From assembly GCF_009905215.1 (NCBI RefSeq), contig NZ_CP047593.1:1-64000 (forward strand): DNA of 64,000 nucleotides, read 5' to 3'. Every line of letters starts with the position of its first letter. The first letter of the stretch is position 1. Of this stretch, positions 15,284-28,273 are shown piece after piece. This stretch comes from Tichowtungia aerotolerans (lineage in GTDB: Bacteria; Verrucomicrobiota; Kiritimatiellia; Kiritimatiellales; Tichowtungiaceae). Made by a program: the position numbers and the translations under genes. Below the pieces are notes generated by a model, which was not told the origin of the DNA, searched no databases, and saw only the letters and a program-made list of their open reading frames with translations.

Positions 15284-15309
15284 AGCTGACCGCTCGCGCG
15301 GTCAGCTTA
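15284..15309. other. Perfect hairpin AAGCTGACCGC/GCGGTCAGCTT
   Basis: A near-perfect 26-bp palindrome between the IS110 end and the yebC terminator. There is no T-run, so it is not an obvious terminator; it might be an insertion-sequence end or a protein site. Confidence 0.5.
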
Positions 15310-15345
15310 ACGTCGCGGCTGCTTCGCCATCCGCCACCCGTTCAC

Positions 15346-15376
15346 AAAAAAAGCCCGCAGTTCTCTGCGGACTTTT
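15346..15376 (-). terminator. Intrinsic terminator of yebC
   Basis: On minus: CCGCAG, loop AGAA, CTGCGG, then GC and seven T residues, about 25 bp downstream of the yebC stop. Confidence 0.85.
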
Positions 15377-15379
15377 GCT

Positions 15380-15396
15380 TTTCCAGACATTGGAAC
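15380..15396. repeat. Dyad repeat, two mismatches
   Basis: TTTCCAG-ACA-TTGGAAC in the short gap between the yebC stop and its terminator. Confidence 0.55.
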
Positions 15397-15401
15397 CAGT
15401 T

Positions 15402-16151
15402 CTATTCGATTTCGTCGACAATGGAGTCGTCGATTTCGAAGCCGGGATAAACGTTCTGAACATCATCGAGTTCGTCGAGAAGATCAACGAGTTTCATCAG
15501 CTTCTGGGCCTGATCTTTGTCGTCAATATTGGTCGGCATATCCGGAATCATGGTGATTTCCGAAGACTCGGGTTCGATGTCAGCTTCGGAGATAGCGTTG
15601 GCCACAGCGGCATAATCACCGAAGGCCGTAAGCACTTCGAACTGATCGCCATCGCGCTGCATATCTTCGGCTCCGGCTTCGAGCACGAGATCCATGAGCG
15701 TATCCTCTTCAATTTTGGAGGCATCGATCAGAATCTGACCTTTGCGCTGGAACATGCGGCTGACCGCGCCCTGCTGTGCGAGACTGGCACCGTTTTTGGT
15801 AAGCACGTTCTTAATTTCGGAGGCCGCCCGGTTTTTGTTGTCGGTGAGGGCTTCGACAATCAGCGGCACACCGCCGGGAGCGTAGGCTTCATACATGCAC
15901 TCATCAAGAGTGCCGCCTTCGAGCTCTCCGGTTCCTTTTTTAATGGCCCGGTCAATATTATCTTTCGGCATCGAAACGCCTTTGGCTTTCTGAACCAGCG
16001 CACGAAGCGAAATGTTGTCATCCACATTGCCGCCGCCCATGGACGCCGCAACAATAATTTCCTTGGCAATTTTGCTGAACACCTTGCCGCGAGCCGCATC
16101 TGCGCGTCCTTTTTTGTGCTTAATGTTCGCCCATTTACTATGACCAGCCAT
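15402..16151 (-). CDS. yebC: YebC/PmpR-family regulator (TACO1 family)
   Basis: A 249-residue member of the YebC family. The N-terminal signature MAGHSKWANIKHKKGRADAA fixes the start at 16151; the longer open frame upstream runs into the dyad repeat and clpX. Other conserved segments are MGGGNVDDNISLR, MPKDNIDRAIKKGTGE and EAYAPGGVPLIVEALTDN. Family members act in transcription regulation or translation of polyproline-containing proteins. It follows clpX on the same strand and ends at a clear terminator, so it is probably the last gene of the tig-clpP-clpX unit. Confidence 0.95.
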   Translation of the reverse strand: MAGHSKWANIKHKKGRADAARGKVFSKIAKEIIVAASMGGGNVDDNISLRALVQKAKGVSMPKDNIDRAIKKGTGELEGGTLDECMYEAYAPGGVPLIVEALTDNKNRAASEIKNVLTKNGASLAQQGAVSRMFQRKGQILIDASKIEEDTLMDLVLEAGAEDMQRDGDQFEVLTAFGDYAAVANAISEADIEPESSEITMIPDMPTNIDDKDQAQKLMKLVDLLDELDDVQNVYPGFEIDDSIVDEIE

Positions 16152-16239
16152 AACTCCTCCAAAAATCCTCTGTCTTCTATCTCGAAAACGAAGTGTTCTA
16201 TCGAAAAGTTCCGCCCGTTGGAACTTTTTTTCGTCCGTT

Positions 16240-16256
16240 TTTCCAAGGGTTGGAAA
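16240..16256. repeat. Dyad repeat, exact, between clpX and yebC
   Basis: TTTCCAA-GGG-TTGGAAA, extended to 20 bp by T and A runs, one base after the end of clpX (16258). A degenerate relative (GTTCCGC-CCG-TTGGAAC) lies at 16208. Confidence 0.88.
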
Positions 16257-16257
16257 A

Positions 16258-17499
16258 TCAGGCGGATTTCTTCTTTGTCGTCCCCAGCTCGATGGGATGA
16301 GCACGTCCTTCAACGACATCGCGCGTAATTTTGCAAACGTCGATATCATCGCGCTGCGGCACTTCGTACATCACGTCGAGCATCAGATGCTCCAGAATAG
16401 CGCGCAGTCCGCGGGCTCCCGTTTTGCGTTTAATGGCCATCTGGGCCAGAGCACGCAACGCGGCTTCATCGAAATCGAGTTCCACATCATCCATGGACAG
16501 CAGCTTTTTGTACTGTTTGACCATTGCGTTTTTCGGAACGGTCAGAATGTGAACGAGATCGTCTTCGGACAGTTCCTGAAGCTGAACCACCAGCGGAATG
16601 CGGCCGATAAATTCAGGGATGAGTCCGAACTTCAGCAGATCTTCCGGCTCGACGTTCATGGTTTCAGGTTTCCAATCTTTGGAAACTTTGTCAGCAGAGC
16701 CGAATCCGAGCACTTTTTTATCGGTCCGGCGCTTGATGATCTCGTCGATTCCGACAAAGGCTCCTCCGCAGATGAAGAGAATATTGCTGGTGTCGAGCTG
16801 GATGTATTTTTCCTGAGGGTGCTTGCGTCCACCTTTGGGCGGAATGTTTGCAACCGTGCCTTCGATGATTTTCAGCAGTGCCTGCTGAACCCCTTCGCCA
16901 GAAACATCACGCGTGATCGATACGTTGTCGGTCTTGCGGCCGATCTTATCGATCTCATCAATATAAATAATGCCGCGTTCGGCTTTCTGCACATCAAAGT
17001 CCGCGTTCTGAAGCAGTGAGAGCAGGATGCTTTCGACGTCTTCACCAACATACCCGGCTTCGGTGACCGTGGTGGCATCGGTGACGGCATATGGAACATC
17101 AAGAACGCGAGCCAGCGTTTTTGCGAGCAGGGTTTTCCCCGAACCGGTCGGCCCGACGAGCAGAACGTTGCTCTTTTCGAGCTCAACGCCGTCTTCATCG
17201 CCGGTATGCAGCATCCGTTTGTAATGATTGTGCACAGCGACCGAAAGCACTTTTTTGGCGTGTTCCTGACCGATTACATACTCGTCGAGGTGCGCCTTGA
17301 TTTCGTGCGGCTTCAGCACATTGACCGGTGCAACCACGGCGCTTTCACTCTGCTTCGCCTGCTGAGCAATCATCGCCTCACAGAGCTCAACGCACTCGTC
17401 GCAGATAAAAACACCTTCCGGCCCGGCAATCAGGCTCTGAGCGTCTTTTTCGTCCTTTCCGCAAAAAGAACAGGAGGCTCCGGACTTCTTGTTATTCAT
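16258..17499 (-). CDS. clpX: ClpX, ATP-dependent unfoldase of ClpXP
   Basis: A 413-residue AAA+ ATPase. The N-terminal zinc-binding domain shows [10 protein letters not shown] ... ICDECVELC; Walker A is [17 protein letters not shown], Walker [14 protein letters not shown], and the pore loop GYVGEDVE is present along with the ClpP-docking IGF-type loop region. It recognises and unfolds substrates for ClpP degradation. It follows clpP by 62 bp in the tig-clpP-clpX order typical of bacteria. One exact dyad repeat lies inside the gene (peptide SKDWKP). Confidence 0.98.
   Translation of the reverse strand: MNNKKSGASCSFCGKDEKDAQSLIAGPEGVFICDECVELCEAMIAQQAKQSESAVVAPVNVLKPHEIKAHLDEYVIGQEHAKKVLSVAVHNHYKRMLHTGDEDGVELEKSNVLLVGPTGSGKTLLAKTLARVLDVPYAVTDATTVTEAGYVGEDVESILLSLLQNADFDVQKAERGIIYIDEIDKIGRKTDNVSITRDVSGEGVQQALLKIIEGTVANIPPKGGRKHPQEKYIQLDTSNILFICGGAFVGIDEIIKRRTDKKVLGFGSADKVSKDWKPETMNVEPEDLLKFGLIPEFIGRIPLVVQLQELSEDDLVHILTVPKNAMVKQYKKLLSMDDVELDFDEAALRALAQMAIKRKTGARGLRAILEHLMLDVMYEVPQRDDIDVCKITRDVVEGRAHPIELGTTKKKSA
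16669..16685. repeat. Dyad repeat, exact, in clpX
   Basis: TTTCCAA-TCT-TTGGAAA inside clpX, translated as VSKDWKP. Confidence 0.88.
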
Positions 17500-17561
17500 A
17501 ATATCAAATTCCCAGTTCTAAGGTCAGAGGGATCACCGCCCCTGTCTGCTCACTCCGGAAG

Positions 17562-18161
17562 CTACTGCTTCTGAGTAACCACTTCGTCGACCAAACCGTA
17601 TTTGACCGCTTCTTCAGCAGACATGAAAAAGTCGCGGTCCGTGTCTTTTTCGATCGTCTTGATCGGCTGGCCGGTATGATGCGCAAGAATCTCATTGAGG
17701 CTCTTCTTCATGCGCAGAATCTCTTTGGTCTGGATTTCAATATCCGTGGCCTGCCCCTGCGCACCGCCGAGTGGCTGGTGAATCATAATCCGCGAGTTGG
17801 GAAGCGCATAACGCTTCCCCGCGGCGCCGGCGGCGAGCAGAACCGCACCCATGCTGGCGGCCTGTCCGACGCAGTAGGTGGTAATCGGGCATTTCAGAAA
17901 CTGCATGGTGTCGTAGATCGCCATTCCGGCAGTGACCACACCACCGGGCGAGTTGATGTAGATGCTGATATCTTTTTCGGCATCCTCGCTCTGAAGGAAC
18001 AGCATCTGGGCAATCACCAGATTGCTGACCGTATCATTGATCTCGGTGCCGAGAAAAATGATCCGTTCCTTGAGCAGTCGCGAGTAGATATCATAGGCAC
18101 GCTCGCCACGGCCGGTCGTTTCAATCACTGTCGGAATAAGAATCTGTGCAGTTTCGTTCAT
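17562..18161 (-). CDS. clpP: ClpP protease subunit
   Basis: A 199-residue serine protease. The catalytic Ser lies in [16 protein letters not shown] and the His in [18 protein letters not shown]; the Asp follows in the C-terminal third ([13 protein letters not shown]). It assembles into a tetradecamer with ClpX. The N-terminus ([22 protein letters not shown]) is standard. It is placed between tig and clpX, 28 bp after tig, on the same strand, consistent with one operon. Confidence 0.98.
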   Translation of the reverse strand: MNETAQILIPTVIETTGRGERAYDIYSRLLKERIIFLGTEINDTVSNLVIAQMLFLQSEDAEKDISIYINSPGGVVTAGMAIYDTMQFLKCPITTYCVGQAASMGAVLLAAGAAGKRYALPNSRIMIHQPLGGAQGQATDIEIQTKEILRMKKSLNEILAHHTGQPIKTIEKDTDRDFFMSAEEAVKYGLVDEVVTQKQ

Positions 18162-18189
18162 TTATAAATCTCCAGGTAAGCGGTTTGAC

Positions 18190-21931
<3,742 letters not shown>

Positions 21932-21952
21932 TTGAAGGCTTAAAACCTTGGA

Positions 21953-21981
21953 GGCCCGCACAAACCGTGCGGGCCTTTTTT
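21953..21981 (+). terminator. Intrinsic terminator of icd
   Basis: GGCCCGCAC, loop AAACC, GTGCGGGCC and TTTTTT, about 20 bp after the icd stop. Confidence 0.93.
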
Positions 21982-22119
21982 ATTATCGTGTTTTCGAAAA
22001 AACTGCAGCCGTTCGCCTGTGGCGAATGAGTCGCCCTCAGGGAGACTGCTGCAAAACAATGATTATCCGGGCGCTATAACGATTTCTGGTCTGCTACAGA
22101 CACGATGCTCCCGTCATGT

Positions 22120-22158
22120 TTTCCAAACACCCGGAAGCGATTTTTCAACCTTTGAAAA
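22120..22158. repeat. Two diverged dyads 22 bp apart
   Basis: TTTCCAAACACCCGGAAG at 22120 is degenerate; TTTTCAA-CCT-TTGAAAA at 22142 has C-to-T and G-to-A changes that are symmetrical, so its arms still pair perfectly. They lie upstream of the acetyltransferase. Confidence 0.5.
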
Positions 22159-22277
22159 ACACTTCAGCAGAAAGGACCCAAAAAGATTACCTTTTTGATC
22201 GTTTTTATATTAATTATCGTCATAATCCTTGTTGTAAAGGGTATCAAGCAAAGGTCATAGAATCGGAGATCCTGAAA

Positions 22278-22880
22278 ATGACGTGTTTAGAACCTTCAAT
22301 ATTGGGGAATTTCTCGAAGCTCCAGCGGTATCTGGCATTCAAAAAGCATCAGATACTCCCCCGCCGACACTGCAGTGCCATTAACCTGAAGATACGGCAG
22401 ATTAATGAAACGGATACGTCTGCAATCAAAGATCTCGTACGATCATCTTACGGACGAACCCTTGCCGAAGAACTGGAAGATCAAAACCGGGGGCTGACGT
22501 CCATCATTGTTGCATGGGTGGACACAATTCCCTGCGGTTATTCATTCGTGTCGTGGAAAGGGCCCCGGGATCCGGAGGTGCGCAGCAAACTCCCCAATAT
22601 CCCTGAGTTTTACTGTCTCACTGTGATCGAACCGTTTCGATGCAGGGGAATCGGAACGGCCCTGATTGATTTTATGGAGAAAACGGCGCGAAACCAGGGC
22701 TTCACACAAATGGGGCTGGGCGTCGCCCATACCAACCTAAGAGCGCATACTTTATACCAGCATCTTGGATACAAGGAAGCCATAGAAGAATACTATGACC
22801 GGTATCCATGCCTGGATGAAACAGGGCACCCCAAAGAAGCAGCGGACCTGTGTCGGTTCATGGTTAAGAACCTGGACTAA
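22278..22880 (+). CDS. GNAT family N-acetyltransferase
   Basis: A 200-residue acetyltransferase of the GNAT fold. Motif A for acetyl-CoA appears as VIEPFRCRGIGTALIDFMEKTA, followed by LGVAHTNLRAHTLYQHLGYKEA, the usual motif B. The N-terminal 40 residues are variable. I prefer ATG 22278 (GGAG ten bases upstream); an earlier in-frame ATG at 22116 would encode a dyad-repeat-rich, unconvincing extension. Substrate unknown. Convergent with the following MFS gene. Confidence 0.8.
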   Translation: MTCLEPSILGNFSKLQRYLAFKKHQILPRRHCSAINLKIRQINETDTSAIKDLVRSSYGRTLAEELEDQNRGLTSIIVAWVDTIPCGYSFVSWKGPRDPEVRSKLPNIPEFYCLTVIEPFRCRGIGTALIDFMEKTARNQGFTQMGLGVAHTNLRAHTLYQHLGYKEAIEEYYDRYPCLDETGHPKEAADLCRFMVKNLD

Positions 22881-22923
22881 AAGCCCTACCCCCGTCTTTT
22901 ACAAAGCTTAAAAAACGGCTCCA

Positions 22924-24156
22924 TTATTCCTTCGGATGACCGGAACAATCCGATCGCGGACAGATCTTTCTTTCCATACCGACCAGCAGCGCTATCACTG
23001 CGAAACAGAACGGAACCAGATAAAAGGCCGGCCCGAGTCCGGCTCCCATATTTCCGAGCAATCCCATCAAAAAAGTAAACACGCCGCAACCGGGAATCCC
23101 GGCACAGGAAAGCAGAATGAAGAGCATGGTGGTATCTGCATGCGGAATCCGATCCGCACAAAAGCTTTGAATGCTTGGCCACAGAGGCGCAGTACAGATA
23201 CCGGCAATAAACAGCAGAATAAAAAGGCTGACAAGTCCGGCTTGCATTGGGAAAAGCAGCGTAATCGGAATCGCAATAACGGAAGATCCGAGGATCAAAC
23301 GCCGCAGATGATGCTGATGAAGCAGCCATCCCCACCCCATGCGCCCCGCCATCATTCCGGCAGCAAACAGAGCGGTTCCCGCACCGCCGGCCCATGCCGT
23401 GGAACCAAAGTGAAGCTGAATATAGCTCGCGCTCCAGAAGGTGAGACAAAACTCCGCGCCCCCCGCAAAAAACATCGCAAAGAAGAAAACCCAGAAACGC
23501 GGGATGCGAAGAATATCGACCATCTGTTTATGAACATGACTCCAATGCAGCGGCTCGGTATGATCAGGAACCTGCTGCCCCCGTTTGGATGGTCGTAAAA
23601 GAAGAAAGCCCGGAATCAAAGAAAACAGAGCCACAGCACCGGTCAGTATCCGCCAGGAAACGCCCGCAGAGAGCAAAGCGCCCGCCAACAGCACCGTAAT
23701 CAAAATTCCAATAGACCAGAAACTGTGTGAAAAATTGATGTACCGGCCAGGCTCCTTGGGATGCAAGTCCTGAACAAGCGGGGTTGCCAGTCCTTCAATA
23801 GTGCCTTCTCCAAACCCGGCAACTGCCAGCGCCAGAAAAAGGATCCCATATACCGGCGAAACAGCACACAGCCCAACACCGGCCCCCATCAGCAGCACTG
23901 ACCAACCGAATACACGGCGTTTTCCCCAGCGGCCCGCGGCAAACCCGCTCAGAAGGAGCGCCAGGACCATCGGAAGCGTCCGGGCGATCTGCAGCGCTCC
24001 GCCGGCGGTCATGCCGCCGTCTTCGAGCGAAAACCCCAGATCACGGGCCAACCGAACAAGCACAACGGGAATAATGACCGAACCGGCGGCATAGGTGGAA
24101 AAACTGCTGAATACCGCACAGTCATACCGTCCCAGATTCATCTGCCTGAATTTCAC
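22924..24156 (-). CDS. Major facilitator superfamily transporter
   Basis: A 410-residue protein with about 12 hydrophobic segments and the MFS loop GFAAGRWGKRRVFGWS between helices 2 and 3 (GxxxDRxGRR type). The second half repeats a similar motif (GRMGWGWLLHQHHLRRLI). Substrate cannot be predicted; distant relatives include sugar/H+ symporters. It stands alone between a GNAT gene and the LptF/G-type permease, 44 bp from the convergent GNAT stop. Confidence 0.85.
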   Translation of the reverse strand: MKFRQMNLGRYDCAVFSSFSTYAAGSVIIPVVLVRLARDLGFSLEDGGMTAGGALQIARTLPMVLALLLSGFAAGRWGKRRVFGWSVLLMGAGVGLCAVSPVYGILFLALAVAGFGEGTIEGLATPLVQDLHPKEPGRYINFSHSFWSIGILITVLLAGALLSAGVSWRILTGAVALFSLIPGFLLLRPSKRGQQVPDHTEPLHWSHVHKQMVDILRIPRFWVFFFAMFFAGGAEFCLTFWSASYIQLHFGSTAWAGGAGTALFAAGMMAGRMGWGWLLHQHHLRRLILGSSVIAIPITLLFPMQAGLVSLFILLFIAGICTAPLWPSIQSFCADRIPHADTTMLFILLSCAGIPGCGVFTFLMGLLGNMGAGLGPAFYLVPFCFAVIALLVGMERKICPRSDCSGHPKE

Positions 24157-24221
24157 GTTGCGCTCTCCAATAAGGATATTTCATTAAGAAACATCAGCTC
24201 CATACCACCACCTGCCTAAAA

Positions 24222-25349
24222 TCAGCCGGAACGATGGATCAGGACAAATCCGAGAATCTGGGTAGCAACCAGCGGCAGCCAGAGAATCAGGTTGGGATGC
24301 AGGCCCGGATAATCAGCCAGTGCTTTAGCGATCACAATGAAAATATAGTAGGCAAATACAATTCCAAGACTCATCACCATGCCGATCGAAGTCTCTTTGC
24401 GATGCGATTTAACCCCAAGCGGAATTCCAATCAGCATAAACGTAAAACAGGCCATTGCTATTGAGATTCGCCGATTGGCCTCAATCATCAACTTGCAGCG
24501 CTGAACGGCCTGGTCGGCCTCAGAGAGCATTGGAAAATCCTTCTTGACATTGCGGATATTGTCGATCAGCTGCGACGTCGTCATATAACTGTGCTTAACC
24601 CGAATTTTATCATCCTTCAGCAGCTCCTTGAAATCGAGAGGGGGAAGCTGAACATAACGGAACGGGGTATAGGTGGTTTTGGAAATGTCATGTGGATCAT
24701 CGAGATCCGGAGTCTCCATACTGCCGTCATAGAGCCGCACCCGGAGAATCTTATTGACGTCATCGGCTTCAATCTCACCGCGTTTCGCACGAAGACTGCG
24801 TTTCACCTGCCCGTCGTCAGACAGCTCATAAGCGACCACATCCTTCACTTCGTGACCGTTTTTTCTGCCGACATAAATCAGCAGTCCGGGAAACTCCCTG
24901 ATGAACCGGCCCTCTTCCAGCAGATTGATCGGCTCATCCACACCGGCAGAGCTCAACAGCCGTTTATTCGCATATTTCGCCTGGGGAGCCACTTCGTTAT
25001 TGATGTAAACACAAATGCCGCTCAACAGAACAGAAAGCACAATCAGAGGAGCCACCACCTGCCACAAGCTGAGCCCGCAGGCCTTCATGGCGCTGATTTC
25101 ACTGTCCATCGACAGCCGCCCGAAAAGCAGCAATGCGGCAAACAGGATGCTGATCGGCATCGAAAAGGACAGGATATAAGGAACGTTCTGAAAAAAGAAA
25201 CGAACAATCAGCATCGGAGAAATTCCGCGAGCCATCAGGTCCACAGCCTTCACCATTGCACCGATCGTCATCACAAATGTGATCAGACCAAGAGCCGTTA
25301 AAAAGATGACCAGATAGTCAAAAAGGAGATAACGGTTCAACACACGCAT
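24222..25349 (-). CDS. LptF/LptG-family lipopolysaccharide export permease
   Basis: A 375-residue YjgP/YjgQ-family permease with about six membrane helices: three at the N-terminus (YLLFDYLVIFLTALGLITFV, then MPISILFAALLLFGRL and VVAPLIVLSVLLSGICVYI), a periplasmic beta-jellyroll domain (about 120-270), and three C-terminal helices. LptF/G with LptB move LPS to the Lpt bridge. Only one such permease is here, so its partner lies elsewhere. It starts three bases after the folD stop and is probably co-transcribed with it. LptF versus LptG was not decided. Confidence 0.88.
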   Translation of the reverse strand: MRVLNRYLLFDYLVIFLTALGLITFVMTIGAMVKAVDLMARGISPMLIVRFFFQNVPYILSFSMPISILFAALLLFGRLSMDSEISAMKACGLSLWQVVAPLIVLSVLLSGICVYINNEVAPQAKYANKRLLSSAGVDEPINLLEEGRFIREFPGLLIYVGRKNGHEVKDVVAYELSDDGQVKRSLRAKRGEIEADDVNKILRVRLYDGSMETPDLDDPHDISKTTYTPFRYVQLPPLDFKELLKDDKIRVKHSYMTTSQLIDNIRNVKKDFPMLSEADQAVQRCKLMIEANRRISIAMACFTFMLIGIPLGVKSHRKETSIGMVMSLGIVFAYYIFIVIAKALADYPGLHPNLILWLPLVATQILGFVLIHRSG

Positions 25350-25352
25350 AGA

Positions 25353-26237
25353 TTACTCCGCACCGTGCGCACGCACAGCAGATTCGACGGTATTGGCCAG
25401 AAGCATCGTGATGGTCATCGGGCCGACGCCGCCGGGAACCGGAGTAATGGCCGACGCCTTTTCGGCCACGGCATCAAAATCCACATCGCCGCAGAGACGG
25501 TATCCCCGCTTTTTCGAGGCATCCTCCACACGGTTTACCCCCACATCAATCACCACGGCACCCTCTTTGACCATATCGGCCGTCACCGTATCAGGGCGAC
25601 CAACAGCGGCAACCACAATATCGGCCTGCCGGGTCAGCTCCGCCATGTTTTTAGTGCCGGTATGACACATCGTCACCGTCGCATTGCCAAGATCACTCTT
25701 CTGGCTGAGCAGATTCACCAGCGGACGACCAACAATATTGCTGCGGCCAATCACCACGACATGTGCACCGCGGGTTTCGATTCCGGAACGCTTCAGAATC
25801 TGCAGCACTCCGTGCGGCGTGCAAGGCAGGAATGCCGGCAGCCCGAGCATCATGCGCCCGACATTCACCGGGTGAAATCCATCGACATCCTTCTCCGGAA
25901 CAATTTCTTCAATCACCGACTGCTCCATCGACGAATCAGGAAGCGGCAACTGCACCAGAATGCCGTTGATCTTTTCATCCGCATTAAATTTCCGAACCAC
26001 GCCTAGAATTTCATCATGGGTAGCATCTGCCGGCAGTTTTACCTCTTCAGAATAAATGCCAGCCTCTTCGCAGGCCCGCTCCTTGGCAGTCACATACGAC
26101 CGGGACGCCGGATCCTCACCGACCAGCAGCACCCCGAGCCCCGGGACAATCCCCTGCTCTCTTAATTCACTCACCCGGGTTTTCAGTTCTGCCCGAATTT
26201 CCGCTGAAATTGCTTTGCCATCCAGAATCTTTGCCAC
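25353..26237 (-). CDS. folD: Bifunctional methylenetetrahydrofolate dehydrogenase/cyclohydrolase
   Basis: A 294-residue FolD. The catalytic motif is SYVTAKERACEEAGI (Tyr, Lys) and the NADP-binding motif VVIGRSNIVGRPLVNLL; the signature PGGVGPMTITMLLANT closes the protein. It interconverts methylene-, methenyl- and formyl-THF. I chose GTG at 26237 since it gives the usual N-terminus (V/M)AKILDGKAISAEIR and has GGAGAAAG seven bases upstream; the in-frame extension to 26300 is not FolD-like. Transcribed with the LptF/G gene. Confidence 0.96.
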   Translation of the reverse strand: MAKILDGKAISAEIRAELKTRVSELREQGIVPGLGVLLVGEDPASRSYVTAKERACEEAGIYSEEVKLPADATHDEILGVVRKFNADEKINGILVQLPLPDSSMEQSVIEEIVPEKDVDGFHPVNVGRMMLGLPAFLPCTPHGVLQILKRSGIETRGAHVVVIGRSNIVGRPLVNLLSQKSDLGNATVTMCHTGTKNMAELTRQADIVVAAVGRPDTVTADMVKEGAVVIDVGVNRVEDASKKRGYRLCGDVDFDAVAEKASAITPVPGGVGPMTITMLLANTVESAVRAHGAE

Positions 26238-26302
26238 AATGCTTTCTCCGATTTCGTTTAAAAGATTCAGGTTTCTAACGTAATGCTCAAACGGTTTCAA
26301 TT

Positions 26303-26590
26303 ATGGAATGGATGAATGAAACATCGAAAGGACTGGAAGTGCGCGTACGCGCCGTTCCGCGCGCGTCGAAAAACGAAATCCAGGGCATTCACGACGGCGC
26401 AGTAAAAATCCGGCTGACCACGCCTCCGGTCGACGGAAAAGCCAATCAGGCACTCATCAAATTCCTGAGCAAAACCCTGAAGCTGTCCAAATCACAGATC
26501 GAACTCCTGCAGGGAGATACCAGCCGGCACAAAACCCTGCGCATCAGCGGAATCAGCCCCGCCGAACTGCAATCCCGACTGAAGCTGTGA
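26303..26590 (+). CDS. DUF167/YggU family protein
   Basis: A 95-residue protein of the YggU/DUF167 family, recognised by LEVRVRAVPRASKNEIQGI and LTTPPVDGKANQALIKFLSKTLKLSKSQIELLQGDTSRHK. Structure is known for relatives, function not. It is divergent to folD, with only 65 bp between the two starts. Length is normal. A palindrome CATACATTAAATGTATG follows the stop. Confidence 0.93.
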   Translation: MEWMNETSKGLEVRVRAVPRASKNEIQGIHDGAVKIRLTTPPVDGKANQALIKFLSKTLKLSKSQIELLQGDTSRHKTLRISGISPAELQSRLKL

Positions 26591-26596
26591 TCGTTT

Positions 26597-26613
26597 CATA
26601 CATTAAATGTATG
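26597..26613. repeat. CATACATTAAATGTATG palindrome
   Basis: A perfect 17-bp palindrome followed by GGATA, seven bases after yggU. A nearly identical one with GGGATAATT occurs at 55175, and both are followed by a TTTCCAA dyad. Confidence 0.7.
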
Positions 26614-26625
26614 GGATATTTTCTG

Positions 26626-26684
26626 TTTCCAAAGTTTGGAAAATCAAACAAAAACAGGCTTATTCCGCCTCCAAATACTGGAAA
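26626..26684. repeat. Exact dyad plus degenerate copy 42 bp on
   Basis: TTTCCAA-AGT-TTGGAAA at 26626 and CCTCCAA-ATA-CTGGAAA at 26668, upstream of the SAM riboswitch. Confidence 0.75.
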
Positions 26685-26802
26685 AACGACCTCCTGATTT
26701 CACCGCCCGCAGACACAAACACACAAACTGTGATTATTTTTCTAATATTTTTCACAACAGGAGTTGACTCCGCCCAAAAAAAAGGTATGTTGCATTCCAA
26801 GC

Positions 26803-26920
26803 ATTGAGAGAGGCGCAGGTAATGTGCCCGGCAACCTGACAACAAAGGTGCCTGCCTTGCACAAGGCGATGCGCCCCGGACCGGGGAAAGTTGGAAGCGC
26901 CTCGCCGCCCCTCTCTCAAA
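26803..26920 (+). ncRNA. S-adenosylmethionine riboswitch (SAM-I/IV type)
   Basis: The outer stem P1 is TTGAGAGAGG (26804-26813) pairing with CCTCTCTCAA (26910-26919). Inside, CCCGGCAACCT ... AAGGTGCC is the conserved SAM-I core (P3 and the SAM pocket), CAGG/CCTG pairs outside it, and CCCCGGACCGGGG is a later hairpin. It ends 37 bp before the metY ATG, so control of translation or termination in the short leader is likely. SAM-I or SAM-IV was not resolved. Confidence 0.88.
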
Positions 26921-26956
26921 CGCTTTAAAACAAGTAAAAGAAATGAGAGGGAAATC

Positions 26957-28234
26957 ATGAGTAACAAAGCAGAAACACTGGCGCTCCACGCGGGCTACAC
27001 GCCAGAACCGACCACAGGCAGCTGTGCGGTTCCCGTTTATCGCACCAGCTCTTATGTCTTCAAAGACACAGAGCACGCAGCGAATCTGTTCGGCCTCAAA
27101 GAGCTGGGCAACATCTACACCCGCCTCATGAATCCCACCACGGATGTCCTTGAGCAACGGGTCGCCGCACTTGAAGGCGGCGCCGGCGCGCTTGCCGTCG
27201 CCTCCGGAACGGCCGCCATCTTCTACAGCATCATCAACCTCGCCCAGGCCGGTGATGAAATTGTGGCATCGAGCAACCTCTACGGCGGAACCTACACGCA
27301 GTTCAACAACATCCTGCCGCAGCTCGGTATCACCGTAAAATTTGTCGACCCGTCCAACCCGCAGAACTTTGCGGAGGCCATTACCGATAAAACCAAGGCC
27401 CTCTACACCGAGACCATCGGCAACCCGTCGCTCGACGTCTCCGACATCGAGGCGATCTCCGAAATCGCGCATAGCAACGGGCTGCCGCTGATTGTCGACG
27501 GAACCTTTACCACCGCCGCACTGCTGCGCCCGATTGAGCACGGCGCGGACATTGTCGTCTCCTCGCTCACTAAATGGTACGGCGGACACGGCAACGGTAT
27601 CGGCGGCATCGTGGTTGATTCCGGAAAATTCAACTGGGCGGCGGGCAAACACCCCCTGCTCTCCGAACCGGACGAAAGCTATCACGGTATCCGCTACGCC
27701 ATCGACCTGCCCGACGAACTCCGTCCACTGGCCTACATTCTGCGCATGAGGCTCGTACCGCTGCGCAATCTCGGCGCATGCATCTCGCCGGACAATGCAT
27801 GGCAGTTCCTGCAGGGAATTGAAACCCTTCCCCTGCGTATAAAGCGTCACAGCGACAACGCGCTGGCCGTCGCCAAATTCCTGGAAAAGCAGGACGAGGT
27901 CGAGTGGGTCCGCTATCCCGGACTCCACAGCCACCCATCGCACAAAGTCGCCAAAAAGCTGCTTAAAGACGGGTATGGCGCCACGGTTGTCTTCGAACTA
28001 AAAGGCGGCGAAGCCGTCGGCCGGAAGTTTATTGAAAATCTCAAGGTCTTCTCACATCTCGCCAATGTCGGCGATGCGAAGAGCCTTGCGATTCATCCGG
28101 CCAGCACAACCCACTCACAACTGACCGAAGAGCAACAGGCATCCGGTGGCATTACCCCCGGCCTCGTCCGCCTTTCTGTCGGCATCGAAAACATTGAAGA
28201 CCTGCTTGATGATATCAACCAGGCCCTGAAATAA
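26957..28234 (+). CDS. metY: O-acetylhomoserine sulfhydrylase (MetY-like)
   Basis: A 425-residue PLP enzyme of the Cys/Met metabolism family. The PLP lysine lies in DIVVSSLTKWYGGHGNGIGG, and the family signatures IYTRLMNPTTDVLEQRVAALEGG and VASGTAAIFYSIINLAQAGDEIV are clear. It makes homocysteine (or methionine) from O-acetylhomoserine and sulfide or methanethiol. ATG 26957 follows GAGAGGGAAATC; upstream in-frame codons belong to the riboswitch leader. The SAM riboswitch strongly supports a methionine role. Convergent with manA. Confidence 0.95.
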   Translation: MSNKAETLALHAGYTPEPTTGSCAVPVYRTSSYVFKDTEHAANLFGLKELGNIYTRLMNPTTDVLEQRVAALEGGAGALAVASGTAAIFYSIINLAQAGDEIVASSNLYGGTYTQFNNILPQLGITVKFVDPSNPQNFAEAITDKTKALYTETIGNPSLDVSDIEAISEIAHSNGLPLIVDGTFTTAALLRPIEHGADIVVSSLTKWYGGHGNGIGGIVVDSGKFNWAAGKHPLLSEPDESYHGIRYAIDLPDELRPLAYILRMRLVPLRNLGACISPDNAWQFLQGIETLPLRIKRHSDNALAVAKFLEKQDEVEWVRYPGLHSHPSHKVAKKLLKDGYGATVVFELKGGEAVGRKFIENLKVFSHLANVGDAKSLAIHPASTTHSQLTEEQQASGGITPGLVRLSVGIENIEDLLDDINQALK

Positions 28235-28241
28235 GCCCCGC

Positions 28242-28273
28242 GTGCGCCACCATTTTACGGAATGGTGGTGCAC
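28242..28273. terminator. Bidirectional hairpin between metY and manA
   Basis: GTGCGCCACCATT (28242-28254) and AATGGTGGTGCAC (28261-28273) form a 13-bp arm with one mismatch, overlapping the last codons of manA. No long T-run follows. Confidence 0.6.

Noticed and set aside
26660-27943. 427-codon open frame on minus opposite metY
   Set aside because: Antisense to metY and across the SAM riboswitch; no motif.
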